Part shown: positions 8,329-16,253 of the stretch, piece by piece
Position numbering within the stretch: position 1 is the first letter of the stretch
How the letters are laid out: every line of letters begins with the position of its first letter
From: Bdellovibrionales bacterium
Lineage (GTDB): Bacteria > Bdellovibrionota > Bdellovibrionia > Bdellovibrionales > Bdellovibrionaceae
Assembly (NCBI GenBank): GCA_005793345.1
Contig: SXSU01000117.1
Coordinates: 1-46,956, forward strand
Length of the DNA stretch: 46,956 nucleotides
Reading direction: 5' to 3'
Notes under the pieces: generated by a model
Told to the model about the DNA's origin: nothing
Databases searched by the model: none
Seen by the model: only the letters and a program-made list of their open reading frames with translations
Position numbers and translations under genes: made by a program

Positions 8329-9282
8329 ATGATAAAAAAAGAAAATGATGAAACACTACTAAAACCGAAGCATTTAAAAATTTTTTTATTTTTGTGTTTC
8401 TTATTTTTATTTTCTTTTTTTATTAAGTGCCAGTGTGTTGAAAACAAATCAAAAAGTTATACACCAAGTTTTACAGATAATTCAAAAAGCACGAAACAAG
8501 AAATTCTTGTGGGTATTCACCCCCTTCACAATCCGGAGCGAATGCAAGAATATTTTGGGCCTATAATAAATCAACTCAATCACCAAATATCAGATATTCA
8601 ATTTACATTAGAATCATCAAAAGACTATCCTGATTATAACGAGAAATTAAAGTTAAAACACTTTAATGTTATTTTACCTAATCCATATCAAACCATACTC
8701 GCACAAAAGTATGGTTACCATGTTTTTGCTAAAATGGGTGACGATTTTAACTTTAAAGGAATCATTCTTGTACGTAGAGATAGCTCAATCAAAAAAATAA
8801 AAGATTTGAAGGGAAAAAGTATTGCCTTTCCAGCTCAGACAGCACTCGCTGCATCTATACTTCCTCAACTTTTTTTATATAATCATCACATAGATTTAAA
8901 AAAAGATATTGTAATTAAATATGTAGGTTCACAAGAATCTTCAATCCTTTCGGTTTTTAATAAAGAAGTAGATGCCGCTGGAACTTGGCCTCCTCCATGG
9001 GAAGCCATGAAAAAAGAGCATCCTGAATTCGACAAACAACTCATTACTCTATTTGAAACAGAGTCTCTAATTAATAATAGTATTATGGCAAGAAATGATT
9101 TAAATCCCAATCTTATCTCTAAAATTAAATCAGTTATTTTAAATCTTAGTGAAACTTCTGAAGGAAAAGCAATTTTAAAAAGGTTAGAACTTACGAAGTT
9201 TGAAGCTGCTAATAATGAGAAATACAAGGTCGTAGAATCCTACATCAAACAATACAATCAAATTATGGGAGCTGAACTTTGA
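8329..9282 (+). CDS. PhnD-like periplasmic binding protein
   Basis: A 317-residue protein of the phosphate/phosphonate ABC-type substrate-binding (PhnD-like) family. It has a charged N-terminus, a strong hydrophobic segment (about residues 19-33) and a Cys pair (KCQC) that could be a degenerate lipobox. The mature part begins with EILVGIHPLHNPERM. Family-typical blocks follow: YGYHVFAKM, FKGIILVRRDSSIKKIKDLKGKSIAFP, and SILSVFNKEVDAAGTWPPPWEAM. GGAG precedes the ATG. No ABC permease or ATPase is nearby. Instead the gene overlaps by 4 nt the downstream histidine kinase, so it more likely acts as the ligand-sensing partner of that kinase than as a transporter component. Confidence 0.85.
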   Translation: MIKKENDETLLKPKHLKIFLFLCFLFLFSFFIKCQCVENKSKSYTPSFTDNSKSTKQEILVGIHPLHNPERMQEYFGPIINQLNHQISDIQFTLESSKDYPDYNEKLKLKHFNVILPNPYQTILAQKYGYHVFAKMGDDFNFKGIILVRRDSSIKKIKDLKGKSIAFPAQTALAASILPQLFLYNHHIDLKKDIVIKYVGSQESSILSVFNKEVDAAGTWPPPWEAMKKEHPEFDKQLITLFETESLINNSIMARNDLNPNLISKIKSVILNLSETSEGKAILKRLELTKFEAANNEKYKVVESYIKQYNQIMGAEL

Positions 9283-10733
9283 ATATACATTTATTTAAAA
9301 ATTTTTTAAATAAAGTAAAAAATTTATCTGTAAGAACTCATTTGATTTTAGGGGTTACAATAGTTCATGGTGTATTAATGGCAGGATTTATTCTTGATCA
9401 TGTATTTGAAGAAAAAAAAATTCTATACAATCAGATTAGTGAAAATGCTTTTTCGTTATCAAGCACTTTGGCAGTAACTACTGCTCCCTGGACCCATTCA
9501 CGTGATTTGGCTGGATTAGATGAAATTATTCAATCCTTTCTATCTTTTAAAAATATAAATTATGCATTTATCCAAGCTCTTGATGGTAAGGTATTAGCTC
9601 ACACTCAACATAAATATATAGGAAAATATGTTTCTGATGAAAAGAGTAATTTAAAATATGATCTAAATAACAAAACACCTCAGCTAGTTTTTGAGAGTGA
9701 TAATGATATAGAGTACGCATCTCCAATTTTATTAGGAGTTACCCATATCGGTTGGGCAAGGGTTTCATTAAATAAAAATTCAACCAAAGAAAAAATTCGT
9801 GAAGTACTTTATAAAGGTATAATCTACGCAATCCTTGCAATAATTGCAGGAGGGTTATTAGCAAGGTTTGTCTCTCGATTTCTAATTTATCAGCTTAATA
9901 ATTTAGTTCAAGTAGCTGAAAATATTAAAAATGGAAATTTATCATCATTTGCAGAAGATACATCTCAAAATGAAATTGGAAAACTTGCCCAAGCTTTTAA
10001 CCAAATGATGAACTCAATAAATGAAAACAAGCAAAGGTTGGTTCAAAGTGCAAAAATGGTTTCATTAGGAGAAATGGCTTCTGGAATTGCTCATGAAATC
10101 AATAATCCTTTAGCTGTCATTCATGGACGTGCTCAACGTATTCAAATTCATGCTGCTCGATTAACTAAAGAAGAAATCTTAGTTGAAATAGAAAAAATTA
10201 ATTCAATGTCATTAAGAATTGCAAAAATTGTAAAGGGTTTAAAATCTTTTTCAAGAGATGCTAATAATGATCCATTTGCACCAATTCCGATAAATGATAT
10301 AATTATGGATTCAATAAATCTTTGCTCCGAAAAAATAAAAACATATGGAGTTGATCTCCAAATACAACCCATTAAAAATATAATTATAAACTGCAGAAGC
10401 GTACAAATATCACAAGTGCTTATTAATTTAATTTCAAATTCATTAGATGCTGTAGCAAATCTTGAAAATAAATGGATCCAAATCAAGACTGAAACTCAAG
10501 GTGATCTATTAATTTTAAGTATACAGGATTCGGGTAATGGAATACCAATAGAAATTATAGACAAAATTATGCAACCATTTTTTACCACTAAAGAGGCAGG
10601 AAATGGAACCGGATTAGGACTTAGTATTTCTAAAGGTATTATTGAGTCCCATGGTGGAAAACTGTATCTTGATCCAAAACAAGCTCATACTTGTTTTAAA
10701 ATAGAATTACCAATTATAGCATCTTCCAGCTAA
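9279..10733 (+). CDS. Membrane sensor histidine kinase with HAMP domain
   Basis: A 484-residue sensor kinase. A first membrane helix (about residues 21-39) is followed by an extracytoplasmic sensing region with a dCache/CHASE-like look (FINYAFIQALDGKVLAH-type strands), then a second helix near residues 176-196. A HAMP linker (LVQVAENIKNGNL) comes next. The HisKA H-box GIAHEINNPLAVIHGR places the phospho-acceptor at about His272. The ATPase domain has an N-box (LINLISNSLDAV), a G1 box (DSGNGIP) and a G2 box (GTGLGLSISKGI). Start is TTG, overlapping the stop of the PhnD-like gene as TTGA. No response regulator is encoded nearby, so its partner is elsewhere. Confidence 0.92.
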   Translation: MNIHLFKNFLNKVKNLSVRTHLILGVTIVHGVLMAGFILDHVFEEKKILYNQISENAFSLSSTLAVTTAPWTHSRDLAGLDEIIQSFLSFKNINYAFIQALDGKVLAHTQHKYIGKYVSDEKSNLKYDLNNKTPQLVFESDNDIEYASPILLGVTHIGWARVSLNKNSTKEKIREVLYKGIIYAILAIIAGGLLARFVSRFLIYQLNNLVQVAENIKNGNLSSFAEDTSQNEIGKLAQAFNQMMNSINENKQRLVQSAKMVSLGEMASGIAHEINNPLAVIHGRAQRIQIHAARLTKEEILVEIEKINSMSLRIAKIVKGLKSFSRDANNDPFAPIPINDIIMDSINLCSEKIKTYGVDLQIQPIKNIIINCRSVQISQVLINLISNSLDAVANLENKWIQIKTETQGDLLILSIQDSGNGIPIEIIDKIMQPFFTTKEAGNGTGLGLSISKGIIESHGGKLYLDPKQAHTCFKIELPIIASSS

Positions 10734-10740
10734 AAAAAAA

Positions 10741-12108
10741 CTAATTGATCCCAATTGTTTTTATATTTACAAATTCATTTAATCCATACAAACCTAATTC
10801 ACGACCAAATCCCGAATTTTTTACTCCGCCAAAAGGCAATCGAGGGTCCGAAGAAACCATCTGATTTATTGCAATCATACCTGCTTCAATTGATTCAACT
10901 GCCAATTTCCATGCAAGATCATTTTGCTTTGTAAAAATGGCTGCTCCCAGTCCATATCGCGATTGATTTGCTTGTTGAATAGCTTGATTCATATTATTAA
11001 CTTTTACTAATGGCATAACAGGTCCAAAAACTTCTTCTGTCAAAAGCTCCATGGTAGGAGTTACATTTTCAATCACAGTTGGTGTTAAATAAAAACCAAC
11101 ATCAAGTGAATCTCCACCACAAAGAACTTCTGCCCCTCCAATAATTGCATTATTTATCTGAGAGATTAATTGCTGCCGAAATCTCTCTTCAGCAAGGGGA
11201 CCAACTTCGGTAAGCTTATCTAATGGTGACCCCACCTTTAATTTTTGAACTTTATTAATTACTAATTTCCGAAAATCATTATAAACATCTTCGTGAATAT
11301 AAAATTTTTTTGCAGCAACACAACTTTGACCACTATTTATAAAACGAGACTTCACACATAGTTGGGCCGCAAGCTCAAGATCTGCATCATTAAAAATAAA
11401 ATAAGGATCACTTCCTCCCAATTCAAGCACACACTTTTTTAAATGTGTACCTGCAAGAGCGGCCAGTTGTCTTCCTGCTTTTGCACTACCCGTAAAACTT
11501 AAAGCTGCAACATAAGGATGAGCTATAATTTCTTCGACTTCAGAATTTTGGATTGCAATTTGCTTTAATACAGGTTCACGAAAAACATCATTAAATATTT
11601 TTTCAAGATGAGTTGCAAAACCTTGCACTAGTGGTGCATGTTTTAAAAGAATTGTATTTCCAACCATTAATGCAGGGATTGCACATCTAATAACCTGCCA
11701 TAGTGGAAAATTCCAAGGCATAATTGCTAATACTACACCCAATGGGCGCTTTACAATCCAAGAACTTTTATATTGAGCTTCAACTTCTTCACTCGCCATA
11801 AAATGCAAGCCATGCTCAACAAAATATTTACATGTTTGAACACACTTTTCTACTTCGGAAACGCCTTGAGAGATTGGCTTTCCCATTTCGGTAGCCATCA
11901 TAAATGCCAATTCATTTTTATGGGATTCTAAATAATAACTAAGATTAATAATAGAGTCTAATCTTTGCGATACAGGATAATTTTGCCAAGTTTTTTGAAA
12001 CTCATACAGCTCATTTAACTTTACAAAAACTTCTTGGGTCGAATGAGTTGTGAAAGTATTTATTACAGATCCAGTCGCTGGATTAAGATTATTCCAGACA
12101 AAACTCAT
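10741..12108 (-). CDS. NAD(P)-dependent aldehyde dehydrogenase, succinate-semialdehyde type
   Basis: A 455-residue aldehyde dehydrogenase that oxidises an aldehyde to the acid. The catalytic Cys is in NSGQSCVAAKKF (near residue 290), the general-base Glu is in LELGGSDPY, and the cofactor stretch is FTGSAKAGRQLAALAG. The PWNFPLWQVIR segment is typical. Length and motifs match the short GabD/Sad-like group of succinate-semialdehyde dehydrogenases, but the substrate is inferred. The ATG overlaps the stop of the upstream 125-residue protein (ATGA), so it is last in a translationally coupled run. It converges on the histidine kinase gene with only 7 bp between stops and no visible terminator. Confidence 0.93.
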   Translation of the reverse strand: MSFVWNNLNPATGSVINTFTTHSTQEVFVKLNELYEFQKTWQNYPVSQRLDSIINLSYYLESHKNELAFMMATEMGKPISQGVSEVEKCVQTCKYFVEHGLHFMASEEVEAQYKSSWIVKRPLGVVLAIMPWNFPLWQVIRCAIPALMVGNTILLKHAPLVQGFATHLEKIFNDVFREPVLKQIAIQNSEVEEIIAHPYVAALSFTGSAKAGRQLAALAGTHLKKCVLELGGSDPYFIFNDADLELAAQLCVKSRFINSGQSCVAAKKFYIHEDVYNDFRKLVINKVQKLKVGSPLDKLTEVGPLAEERFRQQLISQINNAIIGGAEVLCGGDSLDVGFYLTPTVIENVTPTMELLTEEVFGPVMPLVKVNNMNQAIQQANQSRYGLGAAIFTKQNDLAWKLAVESIEAGMIAINQMVSSDPRLPFGGVKNSGFGRELGLYGLNEFVNIKTIGIN

Positions 12109-12482
12109 TTTAACGGCTTATCTTTTTTAATGACTTCAATTTCAGCCGAAATTTTAAATTTATGGTTTTCAACAAATTTAGAAGCTTCAGTTACAAAATC
12201 AATTTTACCAATCATATTTAAAATTTCTTTACTCACTTTTTGAACTAATTCTTCTTTTGATTTATTTGCTTGCTGAAGAACTAAATTTAAAAATTCCTTA
12301 GGTAATTTTAAATCAGATAAATGATTTCGCACACTTTCTTCAGTCATAAAGGCGGCTGATACACCTGCGGTAAAAACTTTTTTTAGAGCATCACCAAAAA
12401 GCCCTTCTGATTTACCTTTTTCCTTTTCTTTTTCACCAGAATTTTTTTTATTATCTGATGAGTTTGAATCATTATTTTCCAT
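12105..12482 (-). CDS. Small helical protein, phasin-like (uncertain)
   Basis: A 125-residue cytoplasmic protein. The first 28 residues are a highly charged, low-complexity Asn/Ser/Lys/Glu tail. A segment GLFGDALKKVFTAGVSAAFMTEESVRNHL follows, then an amphipathic helix LPKEFLNLVLQQANKSKEELVQKVSKEI. The pattern recalls phasin-like or PHA-regulator-like helical proteins, but I see no diagnostic motif. It overlaps the upstream START-like gene by 11 nt and the downstream dehydrogenase gene by 4 nt, so the three are almost certainly one operon. Confidence 0.7.
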   Translation of the reverse strand: MENNDSNSSDNKKNSGEKEKEKGKSEGLFGDALKKVFTAGVSAAFMTEESVRNHLSDLKLPKEFLNLVLQQANKSKEELVQKVSKEILNMIGKIDFVTEASKFVENHKFKISAEIEVIKKDKPLK

Positions 12483-12903
12483 ATAGATCTGCTACTCTTT
12501 TATGATATGAGCTCATCATTGCTGGGAGGTTTACACTTACAAGTGCTTTTGCAATTGGACCTGGTACAAATAAATTAAAGGTGGCTTCAAGAGCATATGT
12601 TCCCCGACACTTACCAGCCTCTTCTTTTAATTGCCAAGACCCTACAGAAGTTTTAAATACATCACCAGATGCCAATTCCCAAGATATTCCAGTATTCAAA
12701 TTTTCTGTGATCCATAAAGAATATTTAAATGTTTTTATTACACTCACTTCAAATTCAATTAATTTTTTATTTCCATTTGTTTGAAGAATTTTAGTGTGGG
12801 TTACTTCTTTTAAGAATTCAGGATACTTATCATAGTCGGTAATAATTTTATAAAATTTTTCTGGACTACAATTAAATACATCAGAAGTTTGTGCGCTTGC
12901 CAT
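12472..12903 (-). CDS. SRPBCC/START-fold protein, Coq10-like
   Basis: A 143-residue single-domain protein of the SRPBCC (START/polyketide cyclase) superfamily, which binds hydrophobic ligands in a helix-grip fold. The N-terminus SDVFNCSPEKFYKIITDYDKYPEFLKEV is typical of Coq10/RatA-like members. The C-terminal helix (IAKALVSVNLPAMMSSYHKRVADLYG) closes the pocket. In other bacteria this group is linked to quinone binding or ribosome effects; here the ligand is unknown. GAGG precedes the ATG. A partial copy of the modular repeat (12911-12953) lies just upstream and separates it from the glpX group. Confidence 0.82.
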   Translation of the reverse strand: MASAQTSDVFNCSPEKFYKIITDYDKYPEFLKEVTHTKILQTNGNKKLIEFEVSVIKTFKYSLWITENLNTGISWELASGDVFKTSVGSWQLKEEAGKCRGTYALEATFNLFVPGPIAKALVSVNLPAMMSSYHKRVADLYGK

Positions 12904-12910
12904 ATTACCT

Positions 12911-12953
12911 CAGCAGTTATTTTCCTGTTTATTGGGGGTGTTTTCAATCACCC
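12911..12953 (-). repeat. Partial modular repeat (end of hairpin A plus hairpin B)
   Basis: The sequence runs GCAGTTATTTT, then CTGTTTATTGGGGGTG, then TCAATCACCCT. It matches the A-end and B hairpin of the repeat family described at 16818-17055, in the same orientation. It sits between the zinc-ribbon gene and the START-like gene. The B hairpin (GGGTGATTGAAAACACCC read on the minus strand) is intact. Confidence 0.7.
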
Positions 12954-12994
12954 TGTATATTGATCAAATAAAAAAAAGGAACCTTTGTCAACCT

Positions 12995-13294
12995 TCAGGA
13001 GTCTTTCTTTTTAAATAGTGCCTCAGCAGCTGCAAATAAATCAGTTTTATTTGAATTTAAACTCTTAAGACTGCTCTGCCCCGCTGTAAAATAATCGCAA
13101 AAGTTTGCTCGTTCTTTTTCGCGAATGACTTCGGCCTGTGTTTCTCGACATTCATTATAAACTTTAGAATCATAGAACTGACAATTTTTACAAACATGAA
13201 CATCTGCTCTGCAATGTGGACATTCTTCACGTCTCGATAATTCTGAACTAAATGTTAATTCTTTAGAACAAGAAAAACAATTTAACTTAATCAT
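12995..13294 (-). CDS. Small zinc-ribbon protein
   Basis: A 99-residue protein with cysteine pairs CFSC (residues 6-9), CPHC (25-28) and CKNC (35-38), plus further Cys at about 50 and 67, an arrangement that should bind one or two zinc ions. The C-terminal third is helical (SNKTDLFAAAEALFKKK). The start codon overlaps the glpX stop as ATGA, so it is translated together with glpX. It may be a regulatory or assembly factor, but there is no direct sign of function. Confidence 0.78.
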   Translation of the reverse strand: MIKLNCFSCSKELTFSSELSRREECPHCRADVHVCKNCQFYDSKVYNECRETQAEVIREKERANFCDYFTAGQSSLKSLNSNKTDLFAAAEALFKKKDS

Positions 13295-14250
13295 ACTGGC
13301 TTAATACCCAAGTTGTGGTATGAATGGATCGTACGACTTGTTCCTGTCTTAGATCGCATTACAATTGATTGAGTAGTTGCTTTTCTATTAGGGTATAATT
13401 TTATACCTTTTAACAAAGGACCATCTGTAATTCCTGTAGCACAAAACATCACAGATCCAGAAGCAAGTTCATTCATTGAGTATTTTTTATTTAAATCTAA
13501 AATCCCCATCCTTTGAGCTCGTTCTTTTTCAGCTTCATTTCTAAATTTCAATCGACCTTGAAAATCTCCACCTAAACATCGCATTGCTGCTGCTGAAATA
13601 ACTCCCTCTGGAGCCCCTCCAATCCCAATTAACAAATCTATACCAGAATCAGGCCATGCAGCGGCAACAGAAGCTGAAACATCTCCATCACCTATTAATT
13701 GAATTCGAGCACCAGTTTTACGTACTTCTTGAATTAGGTTCTCATGTCGAGGACGATCTAAAATAACTACCATCATATCTTCAACAGGTTTTCTTAAGGC
13801 TTCAGCCACTCGATGTACATTTTCAGTAGGAGATAAATCTAAATCAATAATTCCTACTCCGGCTGGTCCACAGGCAATTTTATCCATATAAGTATCTGGT
13901 GCATGTAAGAAACCACCCTTTTCTGCAACTGCAATTACAGAAATAGCTCCCACACCACCCTTAGCACAAATTGTTGTTCCTTCTAATGGATCAAGAGCAA
14001 TATCAATGGCTGGAGCTTCTTCTGATCTACGCCCCACTTTTTCACCGATATATAACATTGGAGCTTCATCTCTTTCTCCTTCACCGATGACAACAGTTCC
14101 ATCAATTCGAACAGAGTCAAAAGCTTTTCTCATGGCATCCACAGCTGCTTTATCTGCTGATTTTTCATCACCTCGACCTATATGATGAGAGCAAGCAAGT
14201 GCTGCAGCTTCTGTTATTCGAACAAACTCAAGTGCTAAATTTCGATCCAT
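13291..14250 (-). CDS. glpX: Class II fructose-1,6-bisphosphatase
   Basis: A 319-residue GlpX-type FBPase that hydrolyses fructose-1,6-bisphosphate to fructose-6-phosphate in gluconeogenesis. The metal-binding motifs are VVIGEGERDEAPML (near residue 54) and IALDPLEGTTICAKGG (near residue 85), as in the lithium-sensitive phosphatase superfamily. GIGGAPEGVISAAAMRCLGG and ATGITDGPLLKG are further family blocks. GAGGTG precedes the ATG. It is third in a tight leftward group after a START-like and a PilZ protein and is coupled to the downstream zinc-ribbon gene. Confidence 0.96.
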   Translation of the reverse strand: MDRNLALEFVRITEAAALACSHHIGRGDEKSADKAAVDAMRKAFDSVRIDGTVVIGEGERDEAPMLYIGEKVGRRSEEAPAIDIALDPLEGTTICAKGGVGAISVIAVAEKGGFLHAPDTYMDKIACGPAGVGIIDLDLSPTENVHRVAEALRKPVEDMMVVILDRPRHENLIQEVRKTGARIQLIGDGDVSASVAAAWPDSGIDLLIGIGGAPEGVISAAAMRCLGGDFQGRLKFRNEAEKERAQRMGILDLNKKYSMNELASGSVMFCATGITDGPLLKGIKLYPNRKATTQSIVMRSKTGTSRTIHSYHNLGIKPV

Positions 14251-14262
14251 ACGACACCTCGC

Positions 14263-15036
14263 TTAAAGCCCTAATTTTTTTTGTTGAAGAATATCATAGA
14301 TCATTTGTAGATCTTGTCGATAGTTTTTTGAAGTAAAAATCATTCTTTGCAATCGGTCAATCCAACTTTGTCCGAGTGATAATTTTTGTGATTGAAAATT
14401 TTTAGATACAAATGGGGCTCCATAACCTTGTGCTTCATCTGCAGTACTAGAAGTTCTTGCTACACGATAATCCCCATTTTCATAAATGAGAACACTATTA
14501 TCATACTCAATAAAACATTTTGTCATCTTACCATCGATATCTTTCCAAATAAAAAAATTGGTATCGAAAGGACCATGATACCAAATATCAGCTTTCAAAA
14601 TTGAAATTAAATTCTCAGCAGAACGCTTAACTAACCCCTGCATAACAATTCCATCTTTCATAAGTTGATCAATTTTTATTCGACCTTCTGGGTTCGTTGA
14701 ATCAATTTTAAAACCAATAACATTAGCTGTTTTACGAACAACTCTAACAGAAATCGGAATTTGGAAATGAGCATCATGGGGAAGCAATAAAAATGCTTCA
14801 ATGTAATCACCAACACGCACTTGGTCTAAAAAACCAGTACTGCTAATAGCTATTCCAGAGTAAGAAATATCTAAAACTTGAGATTTTCCTCCCTGTGGCC
14901 ACAAAAACTGAGCCCCCTCAATTTTATTATACTCATCATCAGAATGAGCTAAAAATAATCGGGGGTATTTGCGTCTATCCGAAAAATCTTGATCCAAAAA
15001 ACACCTCTTGTTAATATATAATAAATCAAAGCCCAA
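14263..15036 (-). CDS. PilZ-domain protein (predicted c-di-GMP binding)
   Basis: A 257-residue protein whose first half is a PilZ domain. The RxxxR motif is RRKYPR (near residue 21), and the D/NxSxxG motif is DISYSG (near residue 58), so both c-di-GMP contact motifs are present. VRVVRKTANVIGFKI closes the barrel. The second half (IWYHGPFDTNFFIWKDIDGK onward) is not recognised. It ends in a Gln-rich helix. It overlaps the upstream START-like gene by 11 nt and lies 12 bp before glpX, which suggests that the c-di-GMP effector and FBPase are expressed together. The biological link is not evident. Confidence 0.85.
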   Translation of the reverse strand: MGFDLLYINKRCFLDQDFSDRRKYPRLFLAHSDDEYNKIEGAQFLWPQGGKSQVLDISYSGIAISSTGFLDQVRVGDYIEAFLLLPHDAHFQIPISVRVVRKTANVIGFKIDSTNPEGRIKIDQLMKDGIVMQGLVKRSAENLISILKADIWYHGPFDTNFFIWKDIDGKMTKCFIEYDNSVLIYENGDYRVARTSSTADEAQGYGAPFVSKNFQSQKLSLGQSWIDRLQRMIFTSKNYRQDLQMIYDILQQKKLGL

Positions 15037-15661
15037 GTTCTACCATTTTTCGCAACTCACCTGCAACTCGACTCATTACAGCCTCAGTTGCAAATGCAAA
15101 AATCCAATCTGGCCAACGCTCTATTTTATCAGGATATTTTGCAAAAAGACCTACTTCTGTCTCTTGCGAGTTGTATATTTTTAATCGAAGTTCACCTTCA
15201 AGTGTTTTTAAAAAACCATATTCAACTACAAATTTTAGCTTTTTATCTTCTTTCAAATGTTCTTCAGTTATGAATCTTAAAACAAGTTCTTTCTCGATGG
15301 CTAATAATTTTATTTTTAACTTCAATTTTTTCTGTGATTTGTCATAATCAACTTCAGAGAAAATATCAGCCATTTTTTTTAGTCGATCAAATTCAAACAC
15401 AGCTTTCCATACTTGCTCTATTGATACTCTTACAATACCGGCCCCTCTGAAACTCCAAGCAGGACAATCTTCAAAAAACTTAGAAGAAACAGCTATAATT
15501 TTATCATCAGTTATTTTTTTATAAATTTCAGGTTTTCGCCAATAGGGTTCTTTATTATTGACTTCAAAATCACAAATTGAAAAAGTTTTCACACTTAAAA
15601 AAGTACAAAAAATAAAAACATATCTCGAAATTAAATTACAAATAAAATTTTTATTATTAAT
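15026..15661 (-). CDS. Exported START-like (SRPBCC) protein, possible ATT start
   Basis: A START-like helix-grip protein; core features are GAGIVRVSIEQVWKAVFEFDRLKKMADIFSEV-type strands and helix, and the C-terminal helix ATEAVMSRVAGELRKMV. The shortest reading begins at a GTG (15592) that has no ribosome binding site. Upstream the frame stays open and encodes a basic N-terminus and a hydrophobic run (RYVFIFCTFLSV) typical of a signal peptide. That extension begins best at an ATT codon (15661-15659), 6 nt after a GGAG (15671-15668). No ATG, GTG or TTG is available in the extension. I give the ATT-start coordinates (211 aa); the 188-residue GTG version is the alternative. A tandem repeat array lies immediately upstream. 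Confidence 0.7.
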   Translation of the reverse strand: MNNKNFICNLISRYVFIFCTFLSVKTFSICDFEVNNKEPYWRKPEIYKKITDDKIIAVSSKFFEDCPAWSFRGAGIVRVSIEQVWKAVFEFDRLKKMADIFSEVDYDKSQKKLKLKIKLLAIEKELVLRFITEEHLKEDKKLKFVVEYGFLKTLEGELRLKIYNSQETEVGLFAKYPDKIERWPDWIFAFATEAVMSRVAGELRKMVELGL

Positions 15662-15694
15662 TACTTACTCCAATAAAATAAAAAAATAAAATCG

Positions 15695-15952
15695 AATGAT
15701 TACGTCTGATATAATCGCGAAGCGATCAGACATAATCATTAGTAGTATACAGGGGGTGATTGAAAATCAACCCAAACAAACAAGAAAAAACGGCGCATGA
15801 TTTTGTCTCGCATATAATCGCGAAGCGATCAGACTTAATCATTAGCTGTTTACAGGGGGTGATTGAAGATCAACCCAAACAAACAAGAAAATAACAGCTA
15901 ATGATTACGTCTGATATAATCGCGAAGCGATCAGACTTAATCATTAGCTGTT
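15695..15952 (+). repeat. Tandem array of modular hairpins A-B-A-B-A
   Basis: Three copies of hairpin A (15695-15740, 15791-15850, 15893-15952) are separated by two B hairpins (15752-15773, 15855-15876), with a period of about 102-103 bp. A has outer arms such as AACAGCTAATGATTA/TAATCATTAGCTGTT, an inner GTCTG/CAGAC and a tip ATCGC-GAA-GCGAT. B is GGGGTGATTGAAAATCAACCC followed by AAACAAACAAGAAAA. A1 lacks the outermost arm pairs, and A2 has a mismatched left arm. The array lies between the divergent START-like gene and pgsA, leaving only about 30 bp between it and the START-like gene. Confidence 0.88.
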
Positions 15953-16026
15953 ATTTATATCATGCAAGAAGTCTAATAACCTTCAAGATGTACATTTAAA
16001 AATTATTATGTTTAAACTACCTGTGT

Positions 16027-16166
16027 TATTATGAAAATTCAAACTTTAGTTTGTATTTTCATAATACGGGGTGATTGAAAATCGCCCCCAACAAACAAGA
16101 GAATAACTGCTCGTGATTATGTCTGATACAATTGCGTAGCAATCAGATTTAATCATGAGCAGTTAT
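16027..16166 (+). repeat. Complete modular repeat C-B-A upstream of pgsA
   Basis: C (16027-16066) is a hairpin built of TATTATGAAAAT and ATTTTCATAATA with an inner CAAACT/AGTTTG. B (16068-16088) is GGGGTGATTGAAAATCGCCCC. A (16103-16166) runs from ATAACTGCTCGTGATTA to TAATCATGAGCAGTTAT, with tip ATTGC-GTA-GCAAT. The tip differs from other copies by a paired change. The stretch 15953-16026 and the 87 bp between A and pgsA hold nothing else I recognise. Confidence 0.88.
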
Positions 16167-16253
16167 ATAATTTCTGGGTCAATAAATAATAAAATCGTTA
16201 ACGCATAATTTATGACAGCGAAAAGTATATTATAAAAAGGGTAAATTAATTTT

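Noticed and set aside
8329..9282. Part of an ABC phosphonate importer
   Set aside because: No permease or ATPase gene is adjacent, and the gene overlaps a histidine kinase instead.
15695..15952. Repeat array as a CRISPR
   Set aside because: The period is about 102 bp and the units are palindromic and degenerate along their length, with no unique spacers and no cas genes.
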